Source of the DNA: Streptomyces sp. RPT161 | Lineage (GTDB): Bacteria > Actinomycetota > Actinomycetes > Streptomycetales > Streptomycetaceae | Assembly (NCBI RefSeq): GCF_027533845.1 | Contig: NZ_JAPZVN010000005.1 | Coordinates: forward strand, 124,001-188,000 | DNA: 64,000 nucleotides | Direction: 5' to 3' | Shown here: one piece after another, positions 1-8,917 of the stretch | Layout of the letters: each line of letters opens with the position of its first letter | How positions within the stretch are numbered: position 1 is the stretch's first letter | Program-made: the position numbers and the translations under genes | Notes under the pieces: generated by a model | The model's input: only the letters and a program-made list of their open reading frames with translations | Databases searched by the model: none | What the model was told of the DNA's origin: nothing

Positions 1-1879
1 TCACCTGGTCCGCGGCGATGCCGACCTCGGCGGCGACCGCCCGCGCTGCGCGCTGGTTGTCCCCGGTCAGCAGTACGGGTGTCAGCCCCAGGTCGCGCAG
101 CCGCTGGACGGCTTCGGCACTGGTGGGCCTGACGGTGTCGGCGACCACCAGCACGGCGCGCGGTCCGCCGTCGTGGGTGACGACGACGGCGGTGCGGCCC
201 GCGGCCTCGGCGCGCTCCTTGGCGTCGCGCAGCTCGGCGGGCAGCCGGGTGTCGGCGCGGCCAACGGAGACGGTGCGCCCGTCGACCACGCCGCGGACGC
301 CCACGCCCGGTACGGCGGTGAACCCGGTGGGGGTGGGCAGTGGTCCGGTGCGCTCCTCGGCGGCGCGGGCGATGGCCTTGGCGATGGGGTGCTCCGCCGC
401 GTGCTCCAGAGCGCCCGCGAGCCGCAGCGTACGGTCCGCGTCCTCGCCGCCGGCGGTCACGATGTCGGTGAGCGCCATCACGCCGCTGGTCACCGTGCCG
501 GTCTTGTCCAGCACGATGGTGTCCACCTTGCGGGTGGTTTCCAGGACTTCCGGTCCCTTGATGAGGATGCCGAGCTGCGCACCGCGTCCGGTGCCCACCA
601 TCAGCGCGGTCGGCGTCGCCAGGCCCAGGGCGCACGGGCAGGCGATGATCAGTACGGCGACGGCCGCGGTGAACGCCGCGGTGGCGCCCGCACCGGCGAA
701 CAGCCAGAAGCCGAGGGTGGCCAGCGCCAGGGTGATGACGGCGGGCACGAAGACCGCCGAGATGCGGTCGGCCAGCCGCTGGGCCGCCGCCTTGCCGTTC
801 TGCGCCTCCTCGACCAGCCTTGCCATCCGGGCGAGTTGGGTGTCCGCGCCGATCCGGGTGGCCTCGACCACGATCCGGCCGCCCGCGTTCACGGTGGCGC
901 CGGTGACCGGGTCGCCCGGCGCCACCTCGACGGGCACCGACTCACCGGTGAGCATGGAGGCGTCCACGGCCGAAGTGCCGTCCGCCACCACGCCGTCGGT
1001 GGCGATCTTCTCGCCGGGCCGCACGACGAACCGGTCGCCGACCGCCAACTCGCCGATGGGCAGCCGCACTTCACGGTCGCCGCGCAGTACCGCGACGTCC
1101 TTCGCACCCAGGTGCAGCAAGGCGCGCAGCGCGGCGCCCGCGCGGCGCTTGGAGCGTGCCTCGAAGTACCGTCCGGCCAGGATGAACGCGGTGACCCCGG
1201 CCGCGGCCTCCAGATAGATGTCTCCGCTGCCGTCGGTGCGGGAGATCGACAGCTCGAAGGGGTGCTTCATACCCGGCATTCCGGCGTGCCCGAGGAACAG
1301 CGCCCACAGCGACCAGCCGAACGCCGCCAGCGTTCCCATCGAGATCAACGTGTCCATGGTCGCGGCGCCGTGCCGCAGGTTGGTCCAGGCGGCCCGGTGG
1401 AACGGCCAGGCGGCGTAGGCCACCACGGGTGCGGTGAGGGTGAGGGAGAGCCACTGCCAGTTGCGGAACTGCAGCGCCGGGACCATCGCCATGGCGATCA
1501 CCGGGACGGCGAGGACGGTGGCGGTGAGCAGCCGCTGCCGCAGTACGGCCAGCTCGTCGGGGGCCTGGTCGGATGCGGGCTGGTCCGGCTCCGCCGCGGG
1601 GGGCGCGGGAAGCGCGGCGGTGTAGCCGGTGGCCTCCACGGTGGCGATGAGGTCGGCGACGGTGCGGCCGGGACCGTAGCTGACCTTGGCCCGCTCGGTG
1701 GCGTAGTTGACGGTGGCGGTGACGCCGTCCATCCGGTTGAGCTTCTTCTCGATGCGGGCGGCGCATGACGCGCAGGTCATCCCACCGATCTCCAGCTCGG
1801 CCTCGGCGGCCCCCGACGTGCCGGGGCCCGCGCTGGCGGTTGGGGCCGTGGTCGGGTTCGCGGCGGGTGGGGTGGTCAT
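1..1879 (-). CDS. copA: Copper-translocating P1B-type ATPase, 3' end outside window
   Basis: Exports Cu(I) across the cytoplasmic membrane using ATP. From the ATG at 1879 about 626 residues are visible. An Ala/Thr/Pro-rich start is followed by one heavy-metal-associated domain with GMTCASC at about residues 33-39. Next come membrane helices from about 115, the actuator TGES at about 311-314, the metal-binding CPC at about 414-416, the phosphorylation motif DKTGT at about 458-462, an HP locus near 495 and the hinge GDN close to the window edge. About 100-130 C-terminal residues are missing because the window ends. The upstream 17-bp CsoR-type palindrome at 1938-1954 implies derepression by copper. 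The CPC plus single N-terminal CxxC domain fits CopA; silver transport cannot be excluded. Confidence 0.93.
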   Translation of the reverse strand, partial: MTTPPAANPTTAPTASAGPGTSGAAEAELEIGGMTCASCAARIEKKLNRMDGVTATVNYATERAKVSYGPGRTVADLIATVEATGYTAALPAPPAAEPDQPASDQAPDELAVLRQRLLTATVLAVPVIAMAMVPALQFRNWQWLSLTLTAPVVAYAAWPFHRAAWTNLRHGAATMDTLISMGTLAAFGWSLWALFLGHAGMPGMKHPFELSISRTDGSGDIYLEAAAGVTAFILAGRYFEARSKRRAGAALRALLHLGAKDVAVLRGDREVRLPIGELAVGDRFVVRPGEKIATDGVVADGTSAVDASMLTGESVPVEVAPGDPVTGATVNAGGRIVVEATRIGADTQLARMARLVEEAQNGKAAAQRLADRISAVFVPAVITLALATLGFWLFAGAGATAAFTAAVAVLIIACPCALGLATPTALMVGTGRGAQLGILIKGPEVLETTRKVDTIVLDKTGTVTSGVMALTDIVTAGGEDADRTLRLAGALEHAAEHPIAKAIARAAEERTGPLPTPTGFTAVPGVGVRGVVDGRTVSVGRADTRLPAELRDAKERAEAAGRTAVVVTHDGGPRAVLVVADTVRPTSAEAVQRLRDLGLTPVLLTGDNQRAARAVAAEVGIAADQV

Positions 1880-1937
1880 CGACGCTCACTCCCGGGGGTC
1901 TGGCGGTCTGGCGGAGCCTTGCGCTCCACACAACCTT

Positions 1938-1954
1938 ATACCCCCTAGGGGTAT
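1938..1954. promoter_or_regulatory. CsoR-type copper operator upstream of copA
   Basis: The sequence ATACCCCCTAGGGGTAT is a near-perfect palindrome lying 59 bp upstream of the copA ATG. A/T-flanked C-run/G-run palindromes of this form are the known operator class for the copper-sensing repressor CsoR in actinobacteria. No csoR gene is visible in the window, so the regulator must be encoded elsewhere. The assignment rests on motif shape and on the downstream gene. Confidence 0.75.
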
Positions 1955-2007
1955 TCCCAGATGTCACTCCCTTCAGGTGGCTGGTCGGTGTGTCGTCCCG
2001 GTGGCGT

Positions 2008-3990
2008 CTAGTGGGTGTCGTCCGGGAACGGTTCGGAGTCGAACGGGTCGGAGTCGAACGGGTCCGGTTCGGCGTCGGTGAAGGGGGCGTCGTCCGCCTC
2101 ATCCTCCTGCGGGCGATCGGCGAGGACGTCCAGGATCGGTTGCCCGTACTTCGCCAGCTTGCTCTCGCCGACGCCGCTCACCGTGCCGAGCTGGTCCAGG
2201 GTGCTCGGCATGGTGGTCGCGATCTCCCGGAGGGTCGCGTCATGGAAGATCACATAGGCGGGTACGCCCTGCTCCTTCGCGGTGGCCGCCCGCCAGGCGC
2301 GCAGCAGCTCGAAGACCGGAACCGCCGCTTCCGGCAGGTCGACCGGGACCTTGCGCCCGGCCTTGGCGGCCTTCGGTTCCTTGGCGGCACGCGTAGGCCG
2401 CTCCGGCTCGCGGCGCAGCATGACCACGTGCTGCCCGCGCAGCACCTCGCCGCTGGTATCGGTGAGCACCAGCGTGCCGTACTCGCCCTCGACGGCGAGC
2501 AGGTCCTGCGCCAGCAGTTGGCGCACCACACCGCGCCACTCCGCCTCGCGCAGCTCCGTGCCGATGCCGAAGACGCTCAGCGCGTCATGGTCGAACTGGA
2601 TGACCTTGGCGGTCTTCCTGCCCAGCAGGATGTCGACGATCTGGCCTGCCCCGAACTTCTGGTTCCGTTCCCGCTTGAGTCGGACCACGGTGGACAGCAG
2701 TTTCTGCGCGGCGATCGTCCCGTCCCAGGACTCCGGCGGCGACAGGCAGGTGTCGCAGTTGCCGCACGGCTCGCCGCGCTGGCCGAAGTACGCCAGCAGC
2801 CGCACCCGGCGGCAGTCGACTGTCTCGCACAGCGCCAGCATGGCGTCGAGGTGCGCGGTCAGCCGGCGCCGGTGTGCGTCGTCCCCCTCGGAGGTCTCGA
2901 TCAACTTGCGCTGCTGTACGACGTCTTGGAGACCGTACGCCAGCCAGGCGGTGGACGGCTGGCCGTCGCGCCCCGCCCGACCGGTCTCCTGGTAGTAGCC
3001 CTCGATGGACTTGGGCAGATCGAGATGGGCGACGAACCGCACGTCCGGCTTGTCGATCCCCATGCCGAACGCGATCGTGGCGACCACCACCAGACCGTCC
3101 TCGCGCAGGAAGCGCGCCTGGTTGTCGGCACGGGTCCGCGCGTCAAGCCCCGCGTGGTACGGCAGCGCCTCGACGCCGTTGCGCACCAGGAACTCGGCGG
3201 TCTTCTCCACGGAGGCGCGCGAGAGGCAGTAGACGATGCCCGCGTCCCCGGCGTGCTCGGTGCGCAGCAGGTCCAGCAGCTGCTTCTTCGGGTCGTTCTT
3301 GGGCACGATGCGGTACTGGATGTTCGGCCGGTCGAAGCTCGCCACGAAGTGCCGGGCGTCCTCCAGCTTCAGCCGGGTGGCGATCTCGGCGTGCGTCGCC
3401 TTGGTGGCCGTCGCGGTCAGCGCGATGCGCGGCACCTTGGGCCAGCGTTCGTGCAGCGCGGACAGCGCCAGGTAGTCCGGGCGGAAGTCATGCCCCCAGG
3501 AGGCGACGCAGTGCGCCTCGTCGATCGCGAACAGCGAGATCTCACCACGGTCGAGCAGGCTCACGGTCGCCTCGCTCTGCAACCGCTCCGGCGCCAGGTA
3601 GAGCAGGTCCAACTCGCCGGAGACGAACTCCGCTTCGACCATCCGCCGCTCGTCGAAGTCCTGTGTGGAGTTGAGGAACCCGGCTCGCACCCCCAGCGCC
3701 CGCAGTGCGTCCACCTGGTCCTGCATCAACGCGATCAGCGGTGAGATCACCACGCCCACGCCGGGCCGCACCAGAGCGGGGATCTGGTAGCACAACGACT
3801 TGCCGCCACCGGTCGGCATCAGCACGAGCGCGTCGCCCCCGCCGACCACATGCTCGATGATCTCCCGCTGCTCCCCGCGGAACGCGTCGTACCCGAAGAC
3901 CCGCCGCAGCACCCGCAGCCCATCGTCCATGGGCACGTCGGGCTCAACGTCGGCGACAGCGGCTACGGGACCGTTTTCCAGGGGAGTCAT
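2008..3990 (-). CDS. recQ: ATP-dependent DNA helicase RecQ
   Basis: A 660-residue superfamily 2 3'-5' DNA helicase acting in recombination and replication-fork repair. Visible motifs are Walker A PTGGGKS (about 59-65), DEAH (157-160), the arginine-finger region GRAGRDG, a four-Cys RecQ zinc site ending in CGNCDTC, a winged helix, and an HRDC domain at about 545-623. The final 35 residues are a low-complexity acidic tail with repeated DPFDS-type units, probably disordered. The ATG at 3990 directly precedes the conserved N-terminal region. It is a single-gene unit reading away from tRNA-Arg. Confidence 0.95.
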   Translation of the reverse strand: MTPLENGPVAAVADVEPDVPMDDGLRVLRRVFGYDAFRGEQREIIEHVVGGGDALVLMPTGGGKSLCYQIPALVRPGVGVVISPLIALMQDQVDALRALGVRAGFLNSTQDFDERRMVEAEFVSGELDLLYLAPERLQSEATVSLLDRGEISLFAIDEAHCVASWGHDFRPDYLALSALHERWPKVPRIALTATATKATHAEIATRLKLEDARHFVASFDRPNIQYRIVPKNDPKKQLLDLLRTEHAGDAGIVYCLSRASVEKTAEFLVRNGVEALPYHAGLDARTRADNQARFLREDGLVVVATIAFGMGIDKPDVRFVAHLDLPKSIEGYYQETGRAGRDGQPSTAWLAYGLQDVVQQRKLIETSEGDDAHRRRLTAHLDAMLALCETVDCRRVRLLAYFGQRGEPCGNCDTCLSPPESWDGTIAAQKLLSTVVRLKRERNQKFGAGQIVDILLGRKTAKVIQFDHDALSVFGIGTELREAEWRGVVRQLLAQDLLAVEGEYGTLVLTDTSGEVLRGQHVVMLRREPERPTRAAKEPKAAKAGRKVPVDLPEAAVPVFELLRAWRAATAKEQGVPAYVIFHDATLREIATTMPSTLDQLGTVSGVGESKLAKYGQPILDVLADRPQEDEADDAPFTDAEPDPFDSDPFDSEPFPDDTH

Positions 3991-4160
3991 CCGGCCATGC
4001 TAGGAGAATCACGCAGGGCACGAGGCGGCCTGTGGACAACTTGCGATCTCCACAGGCCGACCGCGAGCCGCTGTGGACCGGGCTGCCAGCCCGGTTCCTC
4101 CCAGGCGGCTCCGAGGAACCGGATGCGGACCGCGCCGCCACGACCCGGTCCGCGCGGCAA

Positions 4161-4204
4161 GAAGGCCCAGGCAGCCGGTTGATCACCGGTTGACCTGGGC
4201 CTTC
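4161..4204 (-). terminator. Two-tier hairpin terminator after tRNA-Arg
   Basis: GAAGGCCCAGG at 4161-4171 pairs perfectly with CCTGGGCCTTC at 4194-4204. The 22-nt loop contains a second perfect stem, CCGGT/ACCGG (4175-4189). It lies 29 bp beyond the tRNA 3' end on the minus strand, so it most likely ends the tRNA transcript. Confidence 0.7.
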
Positions 4205-4232
4205 ACCGTACCGCCGCAGACGCGGCGCGCGG

Positions 4233-4305
4233 TGCCCCCAGCAGGATTCGAACCTGCGACACCCGCTTTAGGAGAGCGGTGCTCTATCCCCTGAGCTATG
4301 GAGGC
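4233..4305 (-). tRNA. tRNA-Arg, anticodon CCU (reads AGG)
   Basis: The minus strand folds into a 73-nt cloverleaf. The acceptor stem is GCCTCCA/TGGGGGC with one G-U pair. The D arm is GCTC/GAGC. The anticodon stem CCGCT/AGCGG carries the loop CTCCTAA, giving anticodon CCT. The T arm is GCAGG-TTCGAAT-CCTGC, with discriminator A. CCA is not encoded after the discriminator. Confidence 0.95.
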
Positions 4306-4455
4306 GGGGGCCACCTGTAGGGGCAGCCCGGGACAGGTTAGCGGATCGGGGGGAGGGGTGTGGGCACGGCTGGCGGGCGTGATCGTGGGGGCGCGCTCTG
4401 TGGTCGGGGGGCTTGACGTCGCTTTCTGGTTGGTTGAGTCTGCTTCTTCAGTGTG

Positions 4456-4494
4456 CTCCAAACTCAACTGCCCAATACCAACCATGAGTTGGAG
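4456..4494 (+). promoter_or_regulatory. Leader inverted repeat overlapping the ribosome binding site of the GH59 gene
   Basis: CTCCAAACTCA at 4456-4466 can pair with TGAGTTGGAG at 4485-4494, leaving one bulged A. The right arm contains the first four bases of the Shine-Dalgarno GGAGGAG at 4491-4497. A further GTTGAGT at 4432-4438 is also complementary to ACTCAAC at 4463-4469. The element could be an operator, or an RNA hairpin that hides the ribosome binding site. Confidence 0.45.
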
Positions 4495-4506
4495 GAGTAC
4501 GGCAGC

Positions 4507-6969
4507 ATGTGGACCCACCGTTTTGGCGGGAGAGTTCCCGCCAGGATCGCCGCCCTCGGGGCGTTTTTGCTGGTCGTCGGGATGATCGTCGGGGGCCAGC
4601 CCTCGGCGGCGGTAGGCAGGGAGCGGGCGGTCACCGCGGTGACCGTGGACGGGCATGGCGCGGGGCGTACCTTCGACGGGGTCGGGGCGATCAGCGGGGG
4701 CGGGGGCAACACCCGTCTGCTGACCGACTATCCGGCCAGACAGCGCGGGCAGATACTCGACTACCTGTTCAGGCCCGGGTACGGAGCGGCGCTGCAGATA
4801 CTGAAGGTGGAGATCGGCGGCGACACCAACTCCACCGACGGCGCCGAGGCCAGCCATGAGCACTCGCGCGGTGCCGTCAACTGCGGTACGGGGTACGAGT
4901 GGTGGCTGATGGAGCAGGCCAAGGCGCGCAACCCGGGGATCAAGCTGTACGGGCTGGCCTGGGGAGCGCCGGGGTGGATCGGCAACACCGGCAGCGGCGG
5001 GAACTTCTGGTCCCAGGACACCGTCGACTACCTCGTCTCCTGGCTCGGCTGCGCCAGACGGCACGGGCTCACCATCGACTACCTCGGCGGCTGGAACGAG
5101 CGTGGTTACAACGCCGCCTGGTACGAGAAGCTGCACGCCGCCCTCGCCGCCGACGGCTACCGCCACACCCAGGTGGTGGGCGCGGACTCCGGGTGGGACG
5201 TCGCCACCGCCATGCGCGGTGACCCGGCCTTCGGCAAGGCGGTCGACATCGTCGGTACGCACTACCCGTGCAGCTACATGTCGGCGATGACCCAGTGCTC
5301 CACCACCTCCGACGCCCTGGCCACCGGCAAGCAGCTGTGGGCGAGCGAGAACGGGTCCGAGGACTACAACACCGGCGGCGCCGCGCTGGCCAGAGCGGTC
5401 AACCGGGGGTATATCGACGCCAGGCTGACCGCGTACATCAACTGGCCGGTAGTGGCCGCCGTATATCCCAACCTGCCTTACAACACCATGGGGTTGGTCA
5501 CCGCCGACCAGCCGTGGTCCGGTGCGTACAGTGTCGGCAAGAGCACCTGGGCGACGGCGCACACCACCCAGTTCACCCGGCCCGGCTGGCACTACATCGA
5601 TACCGCCAGCGGCTACCTGGGCGGCGCCCGCGCCAACGGCTCGTATGTGACGCTGCGTTCGCCGGACTCCGGCGCGTGGAGCACGGTCGCGGAGACGCTG
5701 GACGCGACCGCGGCCCAGACGATGACCCTGAGGGTCACCGGTGGGCTGGCCGCCGGTGCGCTGCACGTGTGGTCCAGTGACTTCAACTCCGACGACCAGC
5801 GCGACTACATGGTGCGGCAGCCGGATCTCACCCCGGTGAACGGTGTGTACACGCTGAGCCTCCAGCCGGGGCGCGTCTACTCGGTGACCACCACCACAGG
5901 ACAGGGCGCCGGAACCGCCCGGTCCGCGGCTCGCGGCCCGCTGCCGCTGCCGTACCGCGACGACTTCGAGCACCCCGGGGTGGGTGGTGAGGCACGACTG
6001 CTCGCCGCGCAGCAGGGCAGCTTCGAGGCGGTGCGCTGCGGTGGCGGACGGGGCGGGACCTGCGTCCAGCAGATGGCGCCGACCGCGCCCATCAACTGGG
6101 ACAACCCGGCCGACCCCTATGCCACCCTCGGCGACCTCGGCTGGACCAACTACACGGTCGCCGTGGACACCCGACTCACCCAGGACGGCGCGGTGCGGCT
6201 GCTCGGGCGGGTGGGGACGCAGAGCGGCTTCTCCCCGGCCGGGATCGACTCCTACGACCTGTCGCTGTCGCACGGCGGCGGCTGGGCCATCGAGCGCGAC
6301 AACACCGCACACCAGGTGACGGTGCTGGCCCAGGGCACTGACACCGAGGCCGCGGGCGACGGCTGGCACCGGCTGGCACTGGGCTTCGACGGTTCGGCCA
6401 TCACCGCGTCCATCGACGGACACACCGTCGGCACTGCCGACGACACCTCGTACGGCTCAGGTCAGGTGGGCATCGGGACGGCCGGGTACGTCCAGGCGCA
6501 GTACGACAACCTCAGCGTGACGCCGGGTCCCGCCCAGACGTACGCGGGCACCTATCGGCTGGTCAACCGCAACAGCGGCAAGACGCTCGACGTCGTCGGC
6601 CAGGCCACCGCCGACGGTTCGGCCGTGGACCAGTGGACCGGCAACGGTGGCGCCAACCAGCAGTGGACGGTACGGCCCACCGGCGACGGCTACTACGCGC
6701 TGGTAGGCGTACAGAGCGGGAAGGTGCTGGAGGCGCCGGGCGGCAACCCGGACTCCGGCACCCAACTCGACATCCGTAGTGGGCCGTTGGGCGCCGCCGG
6801 GCAGTGGCGGATCGTTCCGTCCGGCGACGGCTACGCCACCCTGGAGAACCGCGCCACCGGGATGCTGGCCGACGTCGACGGCCAGTCGACCACCGACGGT
6901 GCGAGGGTGATCGAGTGGCCGTCCAACGGCGGTGCCAACCAGCAGTGGCAGTTGGCGCGCATCAACTGA
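4507..6969 (+). CDS. Secreted GH59 galactosylceramidase-like glycosidase with ricin-type lectin domain
   Basis: An 820-residue secreted enzyme resembling galactocerebrosidase (GH59), which removes beta-galactose from galactolipids. The ATG at 4507 is chosen for the GGAGGAG 9 bases upstream and the signal peptide that follows: Arg-containing n-region, hydrophobic stretch at about 12-30, AxA-like cleavage near 35. The catalytic barrel covers about 45-340. Family motifs DGVGAISGGGGNTRLL and LGGWNERG (acid/base E198) are present, as is WASENGSED (nucleophile E281). A jelly-roll domain follows (about 485-675), then a C-terminal beta-trefoil lectin from about 680 with repeated NQQW motifs that likely binds galactosides. 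It stands alone, so the substrate in soil is unknown; plant or fungal galactolipids are plausible. Confidence 0.85.
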   Translation: MWTHRFGGRVPARIAALGAFLLVVGMIVGGQPSAAVGRERAVTAVTVDGHGAGRTFDGVGAISGGGGNTRLLTDYPARQRGQILDYLFRPGYGAALQILKVEIGGDTNSTDGAEASHEHSRGAVNCGTGYEWWLMEQAKARNPGIKLYGLAWGAPGWIGNTGSGGNFWSQDTVDYLVSWLGCARRHGLTIDYLGGWNERGYNAAWYEKLHAALAADGYRHTQVVGADSGWDVATAMRGDPAFGKAVDIVGTHYPCSYMSAMTQCSTTSDALATGKQLWASENGSEDYNTGGAALARAVNRGYIDARLTAYINWPVVAAVYPNLPYNTMGLVTADQPWSGAYSVGKSTWATAHTTQFTRPGWHYIDTASGYLGGARANGSYVTLRSPDSGAWSTVAETLDATAAQTMTLRVTGGLAAGALHVWSSDFNSDDQRDYMVRQPDLTPVNGVYTLSLQPGRVYSVTTTTGQGAGTARSAARGPLPLPYRDDFEHPGVGGEARLLAAQQGSFEAVRCGGGRGGTCVQQMAPTAPINWDNPADPYATLGDLGWTNYTVAVDTRLTQDGAVRLLGRVGTQSGFSPAGIDSYDLSLSHGGGWAIERDNTAHQVTVLAQGTDTEAAGDGWHRLALGFDGSAITASIDGHTVGTADDTSYGSGQVGIGTAGYVQAQYDNLSVTPGPAQTYAGTYRLVNRNSGKTLDVVGQATADGSAVDQWTGNGGANQQWTVRPTGDGYYALVGVQSGKVLEAPGGNPDSGTQLDIRSGPLGAAGQWRIVPSGDGYATLENRATGMLADVDGQSTTDGARVIEWPSNGGANQQWQLARIN

Positions 6970-6981
6970 TCCCGGCCGCCT

Positions 6982-8346
6982 TCACCGTTCGTGGGCGATG
7001 ATCGAGGCGGTGTGCTCGCGCACCTGCTCCGGGCTGAGGTACACGTCCGTGTACTCGAAGTCCTGCAGTTTCGCGGGCTTTTGGGACAGGAAGCCGATCC
7101 GCACGAAGTCATCGCCCGCGAACGCGTTGATCAGCCAGTTGGTCATCACCCGGACCTTGGCGACGTTGGTGCGCAGCGCCGACCAGTGGTAGCCGCGGGC
7201 CACCGCCTGCGCCGGGAGGCCGCGAAGTTCGATGCCGAGCGGCTTGGAGACCGCGTCCTTGCCACCGAGGTCGACCACCAGACCCAGGTCCTTGTGCACG
7301 TACGGCTGGAGGGGCTGGCCGCGCAGGCTCGCGATGATGTTGTCGGCCGTCTTCCTGCCCTGCCGCAGCGCGTGCTGGGCGGTGGGCGGGCACACCGCGC
7401 CGTCGCCCTTGGCGAGGTCGGGCACCGCGGCGGCGTCGCCGAGCGAGAAGACCCCGTCGAACCCCGGCAGGGTCATCTCGGCGGTCACCGCCAGCCGGCC
7501 GCGTACCGTCTCCGCGCCGAGCGTGGCGACCAGCGGGCTGGCGGCGACGCCCGCGGTCCAGATCAGGGTGCGGCAGGGGAGCACCCTGCCGTCGGTGAAC
7601 GTCACCTTGTCGAGGCCCGCCTCGGCGATCGACACCCCGAGCGAGACCTCGATGCCGCGCTGGCGCAGGATCTCCAACGCGCTGCGGCCCAGTTTGTCGC
7701 CGAGTTCGGGCATCAGCTTGGGCGCGATGTCGATGAGGTGCCACTTGATGAGCCGGGGATCGAGCCGTGGGTAGCGCTTGATCGCGTTCGTGGTCAGCCG
7801 TTGCAGGCAGGCCGCGGTCTCGGTGCCCGCGTAGCCGCCGCCGACGACCACGAACTGCAGCCGGGAGGCCCGCTCCTGCTCGTCCTGGCTGGCGTCGGCT
7901 AGGTCGAGTTGGGCGATGACGTGGTCGCGGATGTACGCGGCCTCGGCGAGCGTCTTCATGCCGCGCCCGTACTCGGTGAGTCCTGGGATGTCGAAGGTGC
8001 GGGTGATGCTGCCGGGGGCCACCACGATGTAGTCGTACCGCTCGTTGATGATCTCGCCGGTGATCATGCGGATGACGCAGATCTTGGCCTTGGTGTCCAC
8101 CCCGATGGCGCCGCCCGGGATGATCTTGGTGCGGTGCTTGGTGCTGCGGCGCAGCGAGAGGGCCACGGACTGCGGGGTCAAAACGCCCGAGGCGACCTGG
8201 GGCAGCAGCGGCAGGTAGAGCTGGTAGGAGTACGGGGTGACCAGGGCGATGTCCGCCTCCTCCGGGGCGAGCCTGCGCTCCAGGCGGCGTGCGCAAGCGA
8301 CTCCGGCGAATCCGGCGCCCACTACGAGAATCTTGGGTCGTGCCAC
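6982..8346 (-). CDS. ndh: Type II NADH dehydrogenase (NAD(P)/FAD-dependent oxidoreductase)
   Basis: A 454-residue membrane-associated flavoprotein passing electrons from NADH to menaquinone without proton pumping. An N-terminal FAD-binding VGAGFAG lies at about 7-13, a second Rossmann motif VVGGGYAGTE near 180, and the family signature LGDAAAVPD follows. The C-terminus has the amphipathic region used for membrane docking. The GTG at 8346 is selected because AGAAGGGA sits about 8 bases upstream and the FAD motif begins six residues in; the frame remains open further upstream without family features. The stop is 12 bp from the convergent GH59 stop. No Rex-type operator was seen in the 220 bp upstream. 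Confidence 0.9.
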   Translation of the reverse strand: MARPKILVVGAGFAGVACARRLERRLAPEEADIALVTPYSYQLYLPLLPQVASGVLTPQSVALSLRRSTKHRTKIIPGGAIGVDTKAKICVIRMITGEIINERYDYIVVAPGSITRTFDIPGLTEYGRGMKTLAEAAYIRDHVIAQLDLADASQDEQERASRLQFVVVGGGYAGTETAACLQRLTTNAIKRYPRLDPRLIKWHLIDIAPKLMPELGDKLGRSALEILRQRGIEVSLGVSIAEAGLDKVTFTDGRVLPCRTLIWTAGVAASPLVATLGAETVRGRLAVTAEMTLPGFDGVFSLGDAAAVPDLAKGDGAVCPPTAQHALRQGRKTADNIIASLRGQPLQPYVHKDLGLVVDLGGKDAVSKPLGIELRGLPAQAVARGYHWSALRTNVAKVRVMTNWLINAFAGDDFVRIGFLSQKPAKLQDFEYTDVYLSPEQVREHTASIIAHER

Positions 8347-8519
8347 GGTGTCCGTCCCTTCTCGCCTTCGCTGAGGCCCGTCGCTGTGCGGGGGACGAGC
8401 CCTTCGTACTGCTCGTCTGCCCCCTTCACGGCGGTCACCCCCCATCTTTCTGGGGTTGGGCGCAGTCCGCCTGCTGGAGGCGGTGGCGCGGGCGCGTCAG
8501 GCACGCCGGGCCCGAAAAG

Positions 8520-8555
8520 ACCGGTGGCCGGACCCGAGGGGGTCCGGCCACCGGT
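8520..8555 (-). terminator. Strong intrinsic terminator of the 57-residue gene
   Basis: ACCGGTGGCCGGACC at 8520-8534 and its exact complement at 8541-8555 form a 15-bp stem with a 6-nt loop. On the minus strand the stem is followed by TCTTTTC. It lies 14 bp after the stop codon at 8570. Confidence 0.85.
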
Positions 8556-8569
8556 CAGCGGGACGGCGA

Positions 8570-8743
8570 TCAGATCGCGGAGTGCTTGCCGTGCACCATG
8601 TCCCATGCCTCGCTGGCGTAGCGCTCACGCTCGCCCAGCGACAGCTCGGGGAAGTAGTTCTTCAGGCCCTCGACGACCTGCTGCTCCGGCTCGTGGCAGT
8701 CGCGCAGCAGGAATATGGCCTTGTGCAGGATGGTGTTGTCCAC
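8570..8743 (-). CDS. Conserved small protein, 57 residues, unknown function
   Basis: Translation from GTG 8743 gives a 57-residue soluble protein with mixed charge: VDNTILHKAIFLLRD at the start, a FPELSLGERERYASEAWDMV segment in the middle, and HGKHSAI at the end. It contains one Cys and no transmembrane segment. GGAGGGA is well placed 8-15 bases upstream and a strong terminator follows directly, so it is a self-contained transcription unit. I do not recognise a named family. It lies between the NADH dehydrogenase and AtuA-type genes, all on the minus strand. Confidence 0.75.
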   Translation of the reverse strand: MDNTILHKAIFLLRDCHEPEQQVVEGLKNYFPELSLGERERYASEAWDMVHGKHSAI

Positions 8744-8917
8744 GGGTTGGTTCCCTCCGTGCTCTCGCCGGCCCGATGCAGGCGACGCGGGCCCAGGTTA
8801 CGCAGCCCGGATGCGCGTCAAGCGGCTGGGCCGGGGCAATGTGGGCAGTTCCACAGCCAGGCCCGGATCTTGGTCATCAGAGGTTCAAGGGCTGGTCAGC
8901 GCGGCCCCAAGTGGCGG

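Noticed and set aside
4183-6423. A 746-codon minus-strand frame opposite the GH59 gene
   Set aside because: It is antisense to a gene with clear catalytic motifs and a signal peptide, and it overlaps the tRNA-Arg.
8347-8569. Rex operator (TGTGAA/TTCACA type) before the NADH dehydrogenase
   Set aside because: No such palindrome exists in the upstream region; only a CCCCA/TGGGG hairpin is seen.
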